A stretch of 32,689 bases of DNA. Origin: Chlorokybus atmophyticus. Lineage: Eukaryota > Streptophyta > Chlorokybophyceae > Chlorokybales > Chlorokybaceae. The DNA lies in the NCBI GenBank assembly GCA_009103225.1, contig RHPI01002116.1:1-32689 (forward strand), in the 5' to 3' direction. Made by a program: the position numbers and the translations under genes. The notes under the pieces were generated by a model. It made no database searches. It was not told where the DNA came from and was given only the letters and a program-made list of their open reading frames with translations. This document shows, piece after piece, positions 11,390 to 20,550 of the stretch. Positions within the stretch are counted from its first letter, which is position 1, and every line of letters begins with the position of its first letter.

Positions 11390-11394
11390 GAGGT

Positions 11395-12733
11395 GGTTGC
11401 TGCCCTCACATCACGGATGGATGAGCTTCACGCAATGCCGAAGGGCAAGCAGGATGAATACCGCGCGTGCTACACGGCGCGCTGGGCAACAATGGCAGCC
11501 AAGCGTAAGGCAGTCGCCACGCCCGCGCGCATACAGCCACCACGGCGAGCCCGAGGAGACGCCGGGCCATCCGCCATAGGGGAAGCAGCTGGGTCTGCAA
11601 GTCAAGCGGCAACAACAGCAGCGACCACCGCAGCATCATCACTAGCTGCCACCACTGGGGCCTCAAGATCATTATCTGCGTCCGCGGCAGAACCTGCGGA
11701 TCTCACCGTCTCAACTGCCACGCAAGCGGCCACGGCAGCAACTGCCGGTGCGGTCAACGAAGGGCTCGCGGCAACCATCGCTGCGACCTCCGCCGTCCTC
11801 GCTGCCGAGTCGATGACAGCAGCTTCACCAGCAGCAACCATCGCCGCTGTCAACACAACTGCGCAGCCCATTAGTACTGTGGCTACCGCCCAGTACTGTA
11901 TCGGTGCTTTGGAAATAACCATGGCTGGACCATCGACGTGCACCGCGGCTGCCACAGGAGCAGGGCCCTTCACGTCCACGACAGCAGAGGCAGCCTCAAC
12001 CGGCGCAGTTGACGTGCCAACAGCAGTGCGCCCGCCCGTTCAGGGGCCGATCCAAACAGCGGCTGGCATGCCTATCACCCCGGCTTATGCAGGAGGTGAT
12101 CAGTTCATGTAGCGCGTTGCCGAGGACGCTCTGCTATATGGTGTCGATGATGTCCCTCTCCACCGTCAAGAGCTGGGTCACGACTTTCGCAACCCTCGCA
12201 TCACTGATGAGACCCTCACCATGTTCTGGGATCTGTACAACCGTCATCGGTTGGCTTCAGAGCACCCAGTCTTGCTGGAACCACCCAACCAAGAGCCATC
12301 CAACCTAAACCACTTCGACAACTTGGACCCACAGGTGGTTCAACTGTTTCGAGCATTTGCTGCGCGCCCGCTGGGCGACGATCCCGAGCTGAACACGTGC
12401 TCATGGCGTGAGCAATGCCGTCGCTTCTACGCACTGGATCGGGCTCGCCAATTTCGTGAGCAGCCAGAACAAGTGGTCCGCTGCCGCGAGCGGGACTACT
12501 ATGAAGATGTGCAGCGAGACATAGACGAAGCGCCACTTGGAGTCATTATCAACGACACCCGCGCTGAAGCACATGGCAACATTTGGGTGAACAGGCCGCA
12601 GTATCCCACCAATGAGGACAGGGAGCGCATTAGACTTGCTCAGACGAGGGCGTTGAGCAGGTATTTTAGGGGGGAAATCGCCGCTCTCATCGTCAACATG
12701 ATCAATACGTGGCCAGCAAATCAGTGTCAACTA
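11395..12733 (+). pseudogene. Gypsy Gag-Pol: Ala-rich linker and unknown domain, part 1
   Basis: Continues the Gag frame across Copia-B. The first 240 or so residues are a basic patch followed by a low-complexity Ala/Thr/Ser run. After a TAG at 12110-12112 the same frame goes on with about 208 residues of ordinary composition, rich in Arg, Asp, Glu and Trp, which look helical (for example MFWDLYNRHRLASEHP and WREQCRRFYALDRARQF). I recognise no family. Position between nucleocapsid and protease suggests an extra structural or accessory domain of the polyprotein, but that is inference. It is interrupted at 12733 by a solo LTR. Confidence 0.7.
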
Positions 12734-13190
12734 TGTTGACATACACACGTGCAAGTGACACGCCAACAACATCAACACAAGAGTATGACTGCTATTGCCG
12801 CCATAGCATATGCACACATGCTACATCGTGACCTCTCATCTTCATTGCAACAAGTCTGGGCTTTATACCCCGCCAGTCTCTACACACGTCCACATTGGCA
12901 AGCACCGCGTGCGCTATACTCAGCCGATTGCTGTTCTGTAAGCTACGCTGTCTAGCTCACAACCAGAGCTTTTCAACAAGCTAAGCCACGTCTGCTAAGC
13001 TTACGTATCCACAAAGCTACGCGATTTCTCCCAAGGCTCTACCAAGCAGCCTGGTCCGGAGTCCGTCATGACTCGACCGTCTTGCTAAGTCTGGAGTCCA
13101 CGCGCTTCTTCCTGGTACCTTCGACCCTCGACTCCTGTATGAAGGGCAAGCTGACCGGACACAAGCATCACCCATGTAATACCTTCAACA
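12734..13190 (-). repeat. Diverged solo LTR of the Copia family
   Basis: A 457-bp unit starting TGTTGACAT and ending CTTCAACA, flanked by a perfect 5-bp duplication AACTA (12729-12733 and 13191-13195). Internal blocks align with the minus-strand LTRs of A and C, such as the cacgtc-gcaagcac-gctatactcagc stretch near 12888-12927 and AACCAGAGCTTTTCAACAAGC at 12961-12981. This gives its orientation. On its minus strand it has a canonical TATAAA (12862-12867) at the matching position. It arose by LTR-LTR recombination of an older insertion. Removing 462 bp restores the Gypsy frame. Confidence 0.9.
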
Positions 13191-13195
13191 AACTA

Positions 13196-13729
13196 GGGAG
13201 GGGGTATCTTCAGCAAGGAGCCCACCCTCATCTCGCTGGTCAACAAACATACGGGGAGCGACAGTTGCGGACACGGCTACTGTAGGAAGCCATCCGGGGG
13301 ACGTTGCAACAACAGGGCTGGGAGGGCGCCGCACTCAGAGGGATGCTGCGACTGCAGCAAAGCACGGGAGAACGGGCTTAAGTACTCACGTGGTTGATCA
13401 ACCACCCCGCAGTTCCACTGTTCGCATTCCCTTCGAGACTGCATTAGATGAGTGCGTTCATGCGCTCTGTACGGCAAGCCTACGATCAAGTGGTGGACCA
13501 ACTGCCTCCCTACGGCATTCGTAACAGAGTCACCATGGAGGTCGCCCTCATGCATCTACCAGGCATTGAGGCAGCACGGCAGCTTCGGCGCATCGCTCAG
13601 GCCTATGACAACCAACGTCGACAGCAGGACTCGCCCGACACCCTGCGTGGGCGAGCCATGACAGTGATCGACGTCGGAATCATCGGAGGTCGATGGGATA
13701 CGTACATGCGGAGCATTCTTGGACTACCC
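13196..13729 (+). pseudogene. Gypsy Gag-Pol: unknown domain, part 2
   Basis: Same frame as 11395-12733 once the solo LTR is removed. It is broken by TAG (13283-13285), TAA (13379-13381) and TAG (13445-13447), with readable coding sequence between them. The last 95 residues (from 13448) are open and include RSVRQAYDQVVDQLPPYG and RRIAQAYDNQRRQQD, which look amphipathic-helical. No family recognised. Copia-C interrupts it at 13729, and the frame resumes at 18640. Confidence 0.65.
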
Positions 13730-14153
13730 TGTTGAAGGACTAGCATGCACATGTAGCTGAGGCAAGCATGGATGCACAGAGACAGAGCTACCGCCACCAG
13801 AGCATACACAGGTCACATCACATTCATCTATTACAAGTTGTCCGCTGGTTCTTATACCAGCCAGTTACACACACGTCTACGTTTGCAAGCACTGCGTAAG
13901 CTATACTCAGCCTTTTGACGCGCTCTAAGTTGTGTTGTCTTCCTTACAACCAGAGCTTTCCAACAAGCTCTTACACGTCTAATATGAGTAAGTATACGCG
14001 GAGATACGAAGCAGTTAGTAAGGCTCCAGTCTGGAGTCCGGAGTCTGGTCCGACGATGCCATCTTGCTAAGTCCGGACCTAGTGCTCGTCCTTACGACCT
14101 TCTACTCCTGTGTGGAGGGTCGATGCTGATCGTATGTAGGAATACTCTCAACA
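13730..14153 (-). repeat. Copia-C 3' LTR
   Basis: 424 bp. The minus-strand purine tract GTGGGAG lies at 14154-14160, next to its start. It is identical to the 5' LTR except in the AGAGCTT hairpin (ggaAAGC here, gaaAAGC in the other copy, read on the minus strand). Confidence 0.96.
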
Positions 14154-14195
14154 CTCCCACGCGAGCAGCTTGACCTCCAACGCTTGCTCCTGTAG

Positions 14196-17100
14196 TCAGA
14201 CACAAATGCCAAGTCCTGCACAACAAGTCTTGAACTTGAGTGGTGACAATGGCTTTGTCATGAAGTCCGCCAGCATGCCCTCGGTGTTGCAGTACTGGAA
14301 CTCCACCTCCTTCCTTGTGACTCTGTCACGCACAAAGTGATGCATGACATCAATGTGCTTCGTCCTTGCCGAGGCGATAGGGTGCTTCAACAACTTGATG
14401 GCTCCTTGGTTGTCACAGTTGATGACGATGCACGCCATGGGGTGCTCCAAGTCTGCCATGAGCTTGCGAAGCCAGAGTGCCTCCTTCACTGCTGCTGCCG
14501 CTGCCATGTACTCAGCCTCTGATGTAGATGCTGCTGTTGTTGGCTGCAGCCTGCTGTTCCAGCTCACCACGCCTCCGTTCAGCTTGAAGACGTAGCCTGT
14601 AGTGGACCTCCTGCTGTTGAGGTCACCAGCAAAGTCCGAGTCGCAGTAGCCCTCCAACTCAGTGCTCCCGCTCCCAAACTTGATGCCAACTGTTGCGCTC
14701 CCAGCAACATAGCGTAGTACTCCCTTTGCTGCTCTCCAGTGCTCCATGCTCGGTGCAGACATGTAGCGAGCAAGTACTCCCACAGCATGTGCAACATCGG
14801 GACGTGTGCACACTGCCAGATAGAGCATGCTGCCTACCAGCTCACCATATGGATACTGAGCCTTGTCGAGTACCTCCTCATCCTTTGCCTTGATGAGGGC
14901 AGTGCCAAGTGCCAACGGTGTGGTCTTGGTCTTCGCTTCAGTGAGCCCAAACTTGGTGACGAGTCTTCTCACCATCTGCTCCTGACTGATCTTGATTGTG
15001 CGAGCCGCCCTGTCGCGCTCAATCACCATGCCAAGGAACCACTTGGCCTCTCCAAGATCACGAACTGAGAATGCTTGCTGTAGAGCAAGTTTCGTCTCCT
15101 GCAGGTGGTGCACCTGCCTGGCGGTGATGATGATATCATCAACATACACGAGCAGCCAGACCTTGTTGTCTGCATGGATGAAGAGCCCAGGGTCTGCAGA
15201 GGATGCGGTGAAGCCAAGTGCCTCCAGCTCCTTGGTGAGCTTGATGTGCCACATACGCGGTGCCTGTCGCAGCCCGTACAGTGCCTTGATCAGCTTGCAC
15301 GCTGTGCCTCTCTCCCCTTCTTCATATCCAGGTGGTTGCTCGATGAAGATCTCCTCCTCCAGCTCTCCGTAGAGGAAGGCAGTCTTCACATCCAGGTGAT
15401 GCAGCTCTAGGTCTTCAGCAGCAACCATAGCTAGCAGTGCACGGAAGGTGGTATGCTTACTTGCAGGTGCAAACACTTCGTTGAAGTCCACACCTTCCTG
15501 CTGCAAGAAGCCCTTTGCCACCAGTCTTGCCTTGTAGCGCTCAATGTTGCCCTGACCATCACGCTTCACCTTGAAGACCCATTTCACTGGAATGGTCTTC
15601 ACTCCTTGCGGTAACTGCTCCAGTGACCAAGTGTTGTTGGCATGGAGTGACGCAATCTCCTCGTCCATAGCACGCTGCCATTGCTCCGCATCTGGTGCTA
15701 ACAATGCCTCCTCGTAGGTGCTTGGCTCCTCATTCTGCACACTGGCGACGTGTGCCTTGTGTAGGAAGTCAGGTGCCTTTCTCTCCCTCACTGGGTATCT
15801 CCGAGCTGCGTGCTCCTGCTGCAGGTGCGACTGCTTGTCTGCTACAGTGGAGTCCTGCTCACCCTTATCGTCGATGATGGCCTTGCCTGTAGCCTCCACT
15901 GTTTCAAGATGCTCCGGCTGTGCTTCATCTTCAGGAAAGAAGCCTGCTTCTGGTTGTGATAATCCCTCGTGGAAAACCACCTCTCTGCTCACGATGATCT
16001 TCTGAGTGTCCTCGAGCAAGATCCTGTAAGCCTTGGAACCCGGTTCATAGCCAACGAAGATGCCCTTCTTGCTGACCGGCTCCAGCTTGTGCCTGAGCTG
16101 TTTAGGCACTAGTGCATATGCCGTGCATCCAAACACACGCATACCACTCACATCTGGTGTGGCTCCATAGAAGTGCTCCCACGGAGTCTTCTGCTCTGAG
16201 CTCACCGGAGACCTGTTGCGGATGTAGTTGGCAGTGAGTACCGCCTCCTTCCACAAACTGTCTTCCATCTTTGTGTCGTTGAGCATGGCTCGAACACGCT
16301 CCAAGAGTGTCCTGTTGAGGCGTTCAGCTGCTCCATTCTGCTGCGGGGTGTAGGGTGCCGTTGTCTCGTGGCGTATGCCCTTGCTGGCGAAGAACTCCTT
16401 CAACTCCTTGTTGATGTACTCCCCTCCTCGATCACTCCTCATTGCCTTCATCTTGTTGCCAGACTGGGTCTCCAACAAGGCTACAACTGTGCGCACAGCT
16501 CCAGCAACTTCTGACTTCAGTGTCAACGGAAAGATGATGGACAGCTTGCTGTAGTCGTCGAGGAATGTAGCAAAGTACCTGGCCCCTCCCTTCGCCACAA
16601 TGCGCATAGGGCCACAGACATCCATGTGCACAAGCTCGCAAGGATGCTGACTGCTAGAAGAGGATGATGGGAATGGCATAGCATGCTGCTTTGCAACCAG
16701 GCATGGTTCACAAAGTGCACCTGATGCATTCTTGAGTTCTTCTGTGCTGAGATGGATGCCCTTGACCATCTTCTCAGCGACAAGGCGAGTGAGGTTGACG
16801 TAGCTGAGATGCCCGAACCTTCGATGCCACAATGTTGGCGACTCCTTGTCCTTCACCACCATGGCTTGAATGTCTCTGTCTTGAGGCTGCTCCACGTGGT
16901 AGAGCCCTCCCGGATCAGCGATTCCAACCATGTGCACGACCCCATCAAGGATGACTGAGCAGCCACCCTTCCGAAATAGGATCTCCGCGCCTAAGCGCTC
17001 CGCAACCCTCACAGAGAATAGACTCGCAATAGCCTTAGGAACATGCAGGACGTTGCGTAACAACACCTCGCGTAGTGTGTTACCAACCTTGCACTGGAGT

Positions 17101-18083
17101 CGTACGTTGCCAACTCCCTCAGCCACCAGTACTTCGCCACCGAAGCCCGCCACCTTGATTGTGGACGTCAGCTTCCTGTAGCCCTCCATCACCTCCTTGT
17201 TTGGTGTGAGATGACGATCGCAGCCAGAGTCCACCACCCAGAAAGCTGTGCCCGCCCTCGAACTGGATGCAGTGAAGGCGACATGTTTCTCCTTGTGTTG
17301 GTGCTCGTTGCCGCTGTTGCTGGTGCTTGCTCTAGGTTGCCCCTGTTGTTTCTTCCTACAGTCCTTCACAATGTGCCCCTTCCAACCACACCAGTGGCAT
17401 GTGAGGTCTTTGTGACGAGGATTGCCTGGCTTGTTGCCCTTGTACTTCTCTTCATGGTTGCTCTTCTTTGCGTGCTTGCCGGTGTAGAAGGCGACGGCAT
17501 CCGCTTGCTCGTCCTTCTTCACAACCCTCTGCTCCACGGTGAGCAGCTTCGGTAGCACATCGTCCAACGTCAACTCCGATGATGACGTCTCCAGCAGGGT
17601 TGCGACGACCTCGTACTCTGCTGGTAGCCCTGCAACAATGGCCAGCACTACCTCCGTCTCCCCCATGTTGTGGCCGACGTTGATGAGGTCCGCCCACAGC
17701 TCTCTCGCGCGCGCAACATACTTTGTGATGGGTTCTGCTGCCTCCTTCCTGAGTGCGCTGAGCTGCTTGCGTAGATGCAACTTTCTGGCATTGTTCTTGG
17801 CTCTGAAAACGGCTGATAGCTTTTCCCAAGCTTGTCTACCATCTTCACATGCAGTGAGCATGGGAAAGTGATGCGGTTTGCTGTTCAACACAAGCAAAGA
17901 GTGTGCTTCTGCTGAATGCTCTGACCACACAGTGTTCGCTCCTGGTGTTGGTGGTGGTGCCTTCGGATCAACGTACTTCCACACCTTCTTGTGGATGAGC
18001 AAGGCCTTCATCTCCACGCACCATGTGTTGTAGTTGTCGGTGTCCAGCTTTGCAATCTGCCCCTTGTCGTAGGTCGCCTCCAT
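14196..18083 (-). CDS. Copia-C Gag-Pol polyprotein, full length
   Basis: 1295 residues from MEATYDKG; an upstream in-frame ATG at 18167 would add 28. I chose 18083 because that Met is conserved in all four copies, while the extension is out of frame in A and B. Domains: Gag about 1-225; zinc knuckle 229-242; protease DSG near 285; integrase HHCC about 420-461 and core D488, D551, E587; reverse transcriptase about 820-1060 with YVDD near 980; RNase H about 1120-1270 (GYCDSDFAGD, EAEY, DNQGA). A single frame with integrase before reverse transcriptase is the Ty1/Copia layout. The protein is cut by its own protease to give particle proteins and enzymes that copy RNA to DNA and integrate it. No damaged motif seen. 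Confidence 0.96.
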   Translation of the reverse strand: MEATYDKGQIAKLDTDNYNTWCVEMKALLIHKKVWKYVDPKAPPPTPGANTVWSEHSAEAHSLLVLNSKPHHFPMLTACEDGRQAWEKLSAVFRAKNNARKLHLRKQLSALRKEAAEPITKYVARARELWADLINVGHNMGETEVVLAIVAGLPAEYEVVATLLETSSSELTLDDVLPKLLTVEQRVVKKDEQADAVAFYTGKHAKKSNHEEKYKGNKPGNPRHKDLTCHWCGWKGHIVKDCRKKQQGQPRASTSNSGNEHQHKEKHVAFTASSSRAGTAFWVVDSGCDRHLTPNKEVMEGYRKLTSTIKVAGFGGEVLVAEGVGNVRLQCKVGNTLREVLLRNVLHVPKAIASLFSVRVAERLGAEILFRKGGCSVILDGVVHMVGIADPGGLYHVEQPQDRDIQAMVVKDKESPTLWHRRFGHLSYVNLTRLVAEKMVKGIHLSTEELKNASGALCEPCLVAKQHAMPFPSSSSSSQHPCELVHMDVCGPMRIVAKGGARYFATFLDDYSKLSIIFPLTLKSEVAGAVRTVVALLETQSGNKMKAMRSDRGGEYINKELKEFFASKGIRHETTAPYTPQQNGAAERLNRTLLERVRAMLNDTKMEDSLWKEAVLTANYIRNRSPVSSEQKTPWEHFYGATPDVSGMRVFGCTAYALVPKQLRHKLEPVSKKGIFVGYEPGSKAYRILLEDTQKIIVSREVVFHEGLSQPEAGFFPEDEAQPEHLETVEATGKAIIDDKGEQDSTVADKQSHLQQEHAARRYPVRERKAPDFLHKAHVASVQNEEPSTYEEALLAPDAEQWQRAMDEEIASLHANNTWSLEQLPQGVKTIPVKWVFKVKRDGQGNIERYKARLVAKGFLQQEGVDFNEVFAPASKHTTFRALLAMVAAEDLELHHLDVKTAFLYGELEEEIFIEQPPGYEEGERGTACKLIKALYGLRQAPRMWHIKLTKELEALGFTASSADPGLFIHADNKVWLLVYVDDIIITARQVHHLQETKLALQQAFSVRDLGEAKWFLGMVIERDRAARTIKISQEQMVRRLVTKFGLTEAKTKTTPLALGTALIKAKDEEVLDKAQYPYGELVGSMLYLAVCTRPDVAHAVGVLARYMSAPSMEHWRAAKGVLRYVAGSATVGIKFGSGSTELEGYCDSDFAGDLNSRRSTTGYVFKLNGGVVSWNSRLQPTTAASTSEAEYMAAAAAVKEALWLRKLMADLEHPMACIVINCDNQGAIKLLKHPIASARTKHIDVMHHFVRDRVTRKEVEFQYCNTEGMLADFMTKPLSPLKFKTCCAGLGICV

Positions 18084-18196
18084 CTTTGTCGCTCCTGCCT
18101 TCCTTGCAGTTGACACCCAAGGCTCTGCTACTAACAAGCTACCGTAGTGTAGAACTACTATGCACACAAGCTAGTCTCACACTCCTCAAGCGTAGT

Positions 18197-18210
18197 GTGG
18201 GCCCATAACC
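18197..18210 (-). other. Copia-C primer-binding site, half-tRNA type
   Basis: Minus strand GGTTATGGGCCCAC, abutting the 5' LTR. The second tRNA-like site (18123-18133) has one mismatch in this copy. Confidence 0.8.
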
Positions 18211-18634
18211 TGTTGAAGGACTAGCATGCACATGTAGCTGAGGCAAGCATGGATGCACAGAGACAGAGCTACCGCCACCAGAGCATACACAGGTCACATC
18301 ACATTCATCTATTACAAGTTGTCCGCTGGTTCTTATACCAGCCAGTTACACACACGTCTACGTTTGCAAGCACTGCGTAAGCTATACTCAGCCTTTTGAC
18401 GCGCTCTAAGTTGTGTTGTCTTCCTTACAACCAGAGCTTTTCAACAAGCTCTTACACGTCTAATATGAGTAAGTATACGCGGAGATACGAAGCAGTTAGT
18501 AAGGCTCCAGTCTGGAGTCCGGAGTCTGGTCCGACGATGCCATCTTGCTAAGTCCGGACCTAGTGCTCGTCCTTACGACCTTCTACTCCTGTGTGGAGGG
18601 TCGATGCTGATCGTATGTAGGAATACTCTCAACA
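18211..18634 (-). repeat. Copia-C 5' LTR
   Basis: 424 bp, TG...CA ends. It drives the element leftward. Confidence 0.96.
18325..18342 (-). promoter_or_regulatory. Copia-C TATA box inside a hairpin
   Basis: Minus strand GCTGGT-ATAAGA-ACCAGC: perfect 6-bp arms around TATAAG. The solo LTR keeps TATAAA at the matching place, which supports a promoter role. Confidence 0.5.
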
Positions 18635-18639
18635 TACCC

Positions 18640-18926
18640 ACCATTAGCGACGCCTTGAGAAGGCAGCTGGTACGCGCCGTCTACCTCACGCCTATACCTC
18701 TGGTGGAAGAGTTCGACGACTGGCGTTACCACCCTTTAGCCACATGAGAGGGAACGCTGGTGCGGGAGGCCGCTCATGCACTCTACTGGACTAACAGGGA
18801 GGCAGTGACAACAATGGAACGCGTGCCTCCACCACCACCACCAGCAGCCCCTGGTATGGACCCAACTCCTCGTCGCAATGCACCACCGGCTCCGGTATCA
18901 CCCGGACAAGGGCTAGGGCAGGGGGG
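18640..18926 (+). pseudogene. Gypsy Gag-Pol: unknown domain, part 3, and Pro/Gly linker
   Basis: Continues the frame across Copia-C (codons for ISDALRRQLVRAVYL follow). A TGA at 18745-18747 breaks it. After about residue 60 it becomes a Pro-rich then Gly-rich linker, typical of an interdomain spacer before protease. The frame is then lost in a run of six G at 18921-18926, where a single-base indel moves coding sequence into the next frame. Confidence 0.65.
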
Positions 18927-19783
18927 TGGAACCGGACGGAAGGAAGTGCACAAGGACAGGGCATTGCTCTTGCTGCAGGAAGAGGAGCCATGGCAGCCTT
19001 GAGGTCCGGCACTCTGGAGCTACATCCCACAGCTAACGCTGTTCCTCGATGTCCCATTGATCGCGTGCGGCTCAACGCCAACGCCGTCATGGTTGCCAAC
19101 CAGGGCAAGCATGTGCAAATCAACGGACGCGCACCCAAACGCGTCATGTTGGACGGAGGGGCACAACCATGTATCATTGGCAGACACTTGGCCAAAGCCT
19201 TGGGGCTCACGGCAGCGTCGCTGGTCAGTTGCCCTTTTGAGATTGACATCGCCACGGGAGGACGCAAAAGCCCTGTTGGATCACCAAGGAAGTCCTCACC
19301 ATCACCCTGACTGGGCTAGACCCCACGCACACCACTCAGCTGGCCCAGCAATGTGTGGTTACCAACGCCACCAGCTATAATTTGTTCGGGCAGGACTTTA
19401 GTTACCCCATAGCCATCGGCATGGACAACTGGACCGAGCAAGCATGGTTCAGGCCCGGCTGGCGCAGCGGAGATGGTTCTGTCATTGGGTTCATCCCCCT
19501 CGACCTGGTGTTGCCCACACGTGCACGCCGGCTTATGGGAGCCACCGCTACAGCTGTCGCCACATCCCTCATGCCATACTCCGACACGCAGGAAACAGCA
19601 ACCCAGGAGGTAGCCTTGCAAGACCCAACAGAACGGCGCTGGAGAGCAGAGGTGGATGCGCGCGTGTTGCTGGACAAGAAGCCCTTTCCCAGACGCTTCC
19701 CGGGTTACCACGAGGACGTCCCACTTGCGGAGCAATTCACCGTGGCCACCGGAGTCGTGGACTTCAGTGCGGCACGACGCTTA
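18927..19783 (+). pseudogene. Gypsy aspartic protease region
   Basis: In the frame of 18990 the sequence reaches VMLDGGAQPCIIG (Asp codon at 19152-19154), the retropepsin active-site loop with DGG instead of the usual D-S/T-G. A one-base shift around the AAAA run near 19267 moves the frame. The protease C-terminal part follows, with LFGQDFSYPIAIGMDNW and WFRPGWRSGDG (about 19379-19485). Coding then continues without a break into the methyltransferase. The enzyme would cut the Gag-Pol polyprotein. Whether DGG is native to this family or a mutation cannot be told from one copy. Confidence 0.75.
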
Positions 19784-19999
19784 CAAGGAGTCACGTTGCT
19801 GGAACTGTTCGGCGAGATTGGCAGCGGCTTGGCGGCACTCCTCAACACCGGTATTAAGGTAACACAGTATTACTACTGCGACCCTGATCCGCATGCCCAG
19901 ACTGCTGGCCGCCATCATCTGCGTCAGTTGCACTTGCGTTATCCACACCTCCTACCATTGTCTGCATTACGTGGAAGTCGTAAGGCGCTGCCTCAAGAC
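19784..19999 (+). pseudogene. Gypsy-encoded C5-cytosine DNA methyltransferase, N-terminal part
   Basis: Contains LLELFGEIGSGLAALL, which fits motif I (the S-adenosylmethionine-binding loop, DLFxGxGG type), followed by YYYCDPDPHAQ, which fits the motif II acidic strand end. It is in the same frame as the protease C-terminus just upstream, so it is part of the polyprotein and not a separate gene. Copia-D is inserted at 19999, after the codons for PQD. The coding frame resumes at 24910 with the catalytic half. Family members transfer a methyl group to carbon 5 of cytosine in DNA. Confidence 0.82.
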
Positions 20000-20423
20000 T
20001 GTTGAGAGTATTCCAACATACGATCAGCATCGACCCTCCACACAGGAGTAGAAGGTCGTAAGGACGAGCACTAGGTCCGGACTTAGCAAGATGGCATCGT
20101 CGGACCAGACTCCGGACTCCAGACTGGAGCCTTACTAACTGCTTCGTATCTCCGCGTATACTTACTCATATTGAGCGTGTAAGAGCTTGTTGAAAAGCTC
20201 TGGTTGTAAGGAAGACAACACAACTTAGAGCGCGTCAAAAGGCTGAGTATAGCTTACGCAGTGCTTGCAAACGTAGACGTGTGTGTAACTGGCTGGTATA
20301 AGAACCAGCGGACAACTTGTAATAGATGAATGTGATGTGACTTGTGTATGCTCTGGTGGCGGTAGCTCTGTCCGTGTGTATCCATGCTTGCCTCAGCTAC
20401 ATGTGCATGCTAGTCCTTCAACA
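20000..20423 (+). repeat. Copia-D 5' LTR
   Basis: 424 bp, TGTTGAGAG to CTTCAACA. It contains three perfect small hairpins: CTCCAG-A-CTGGAG, AGAGCTT-gttgaa-AAGCTCT, and GCTGGT-ATAAGA-ACCAGC. Confidence 0.96.
20292..20309 (+). promoter_or_regulatory. Copia-D TATA box inside a hairpin
   Basis: TATAAG at 20297-20302 within GCTGGT/ACCAGC arms. Transcription would start about 30 nt on, near 20326. TGTAA (20318-20322), the poly(A) signal typical of green algae, lies just before that, implying a short R region. Confidence 0.5.
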
Positions 20424-20437
20424 GGTTATGGGCCCAC
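20424..20437 (+). other. Copia-D primer-binding site, half-tRNA type
   Basis: GGTTATGGGCCCAC directly after the LTR. Second tRNA-Met-like match TGGTAGCAGAG at 20501-20511. Confidence 0.8.
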
Positions 20438-20550
20438 ACTACGCTTGAGGAGTGTGAGACTAGCTTGTGTGCATAGTAGTTCTACACTACGGTAGCTTGT
20501 TGGTAGCAGAGCCTTGGGTGTCAACTGCAAGGAAGGCAGGAGCGACAGAA

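Larger units (their letters stand above)
13730..18634 (-). mobile_element. Copia-C, intact young Ty1/Copia insertion
   Basis: A 4905-bp minus-strand element with 424-bp LTRs that differ at one position, and a perfect duplication TACCC at 13725-13729 and 18635-18639. Primer site, purine tract and a full-length reading frame are all present. It is the best candidate for an active copy in the window. Confidence 0.97.

Noticed and set aside
12749-13285. Open frames at 12749-12955 and 13082-13285 as genes
   Set aside because: They lie in, or run out of, the solo LTR. Only the part after 13195 is old Gypsy coding sequence.
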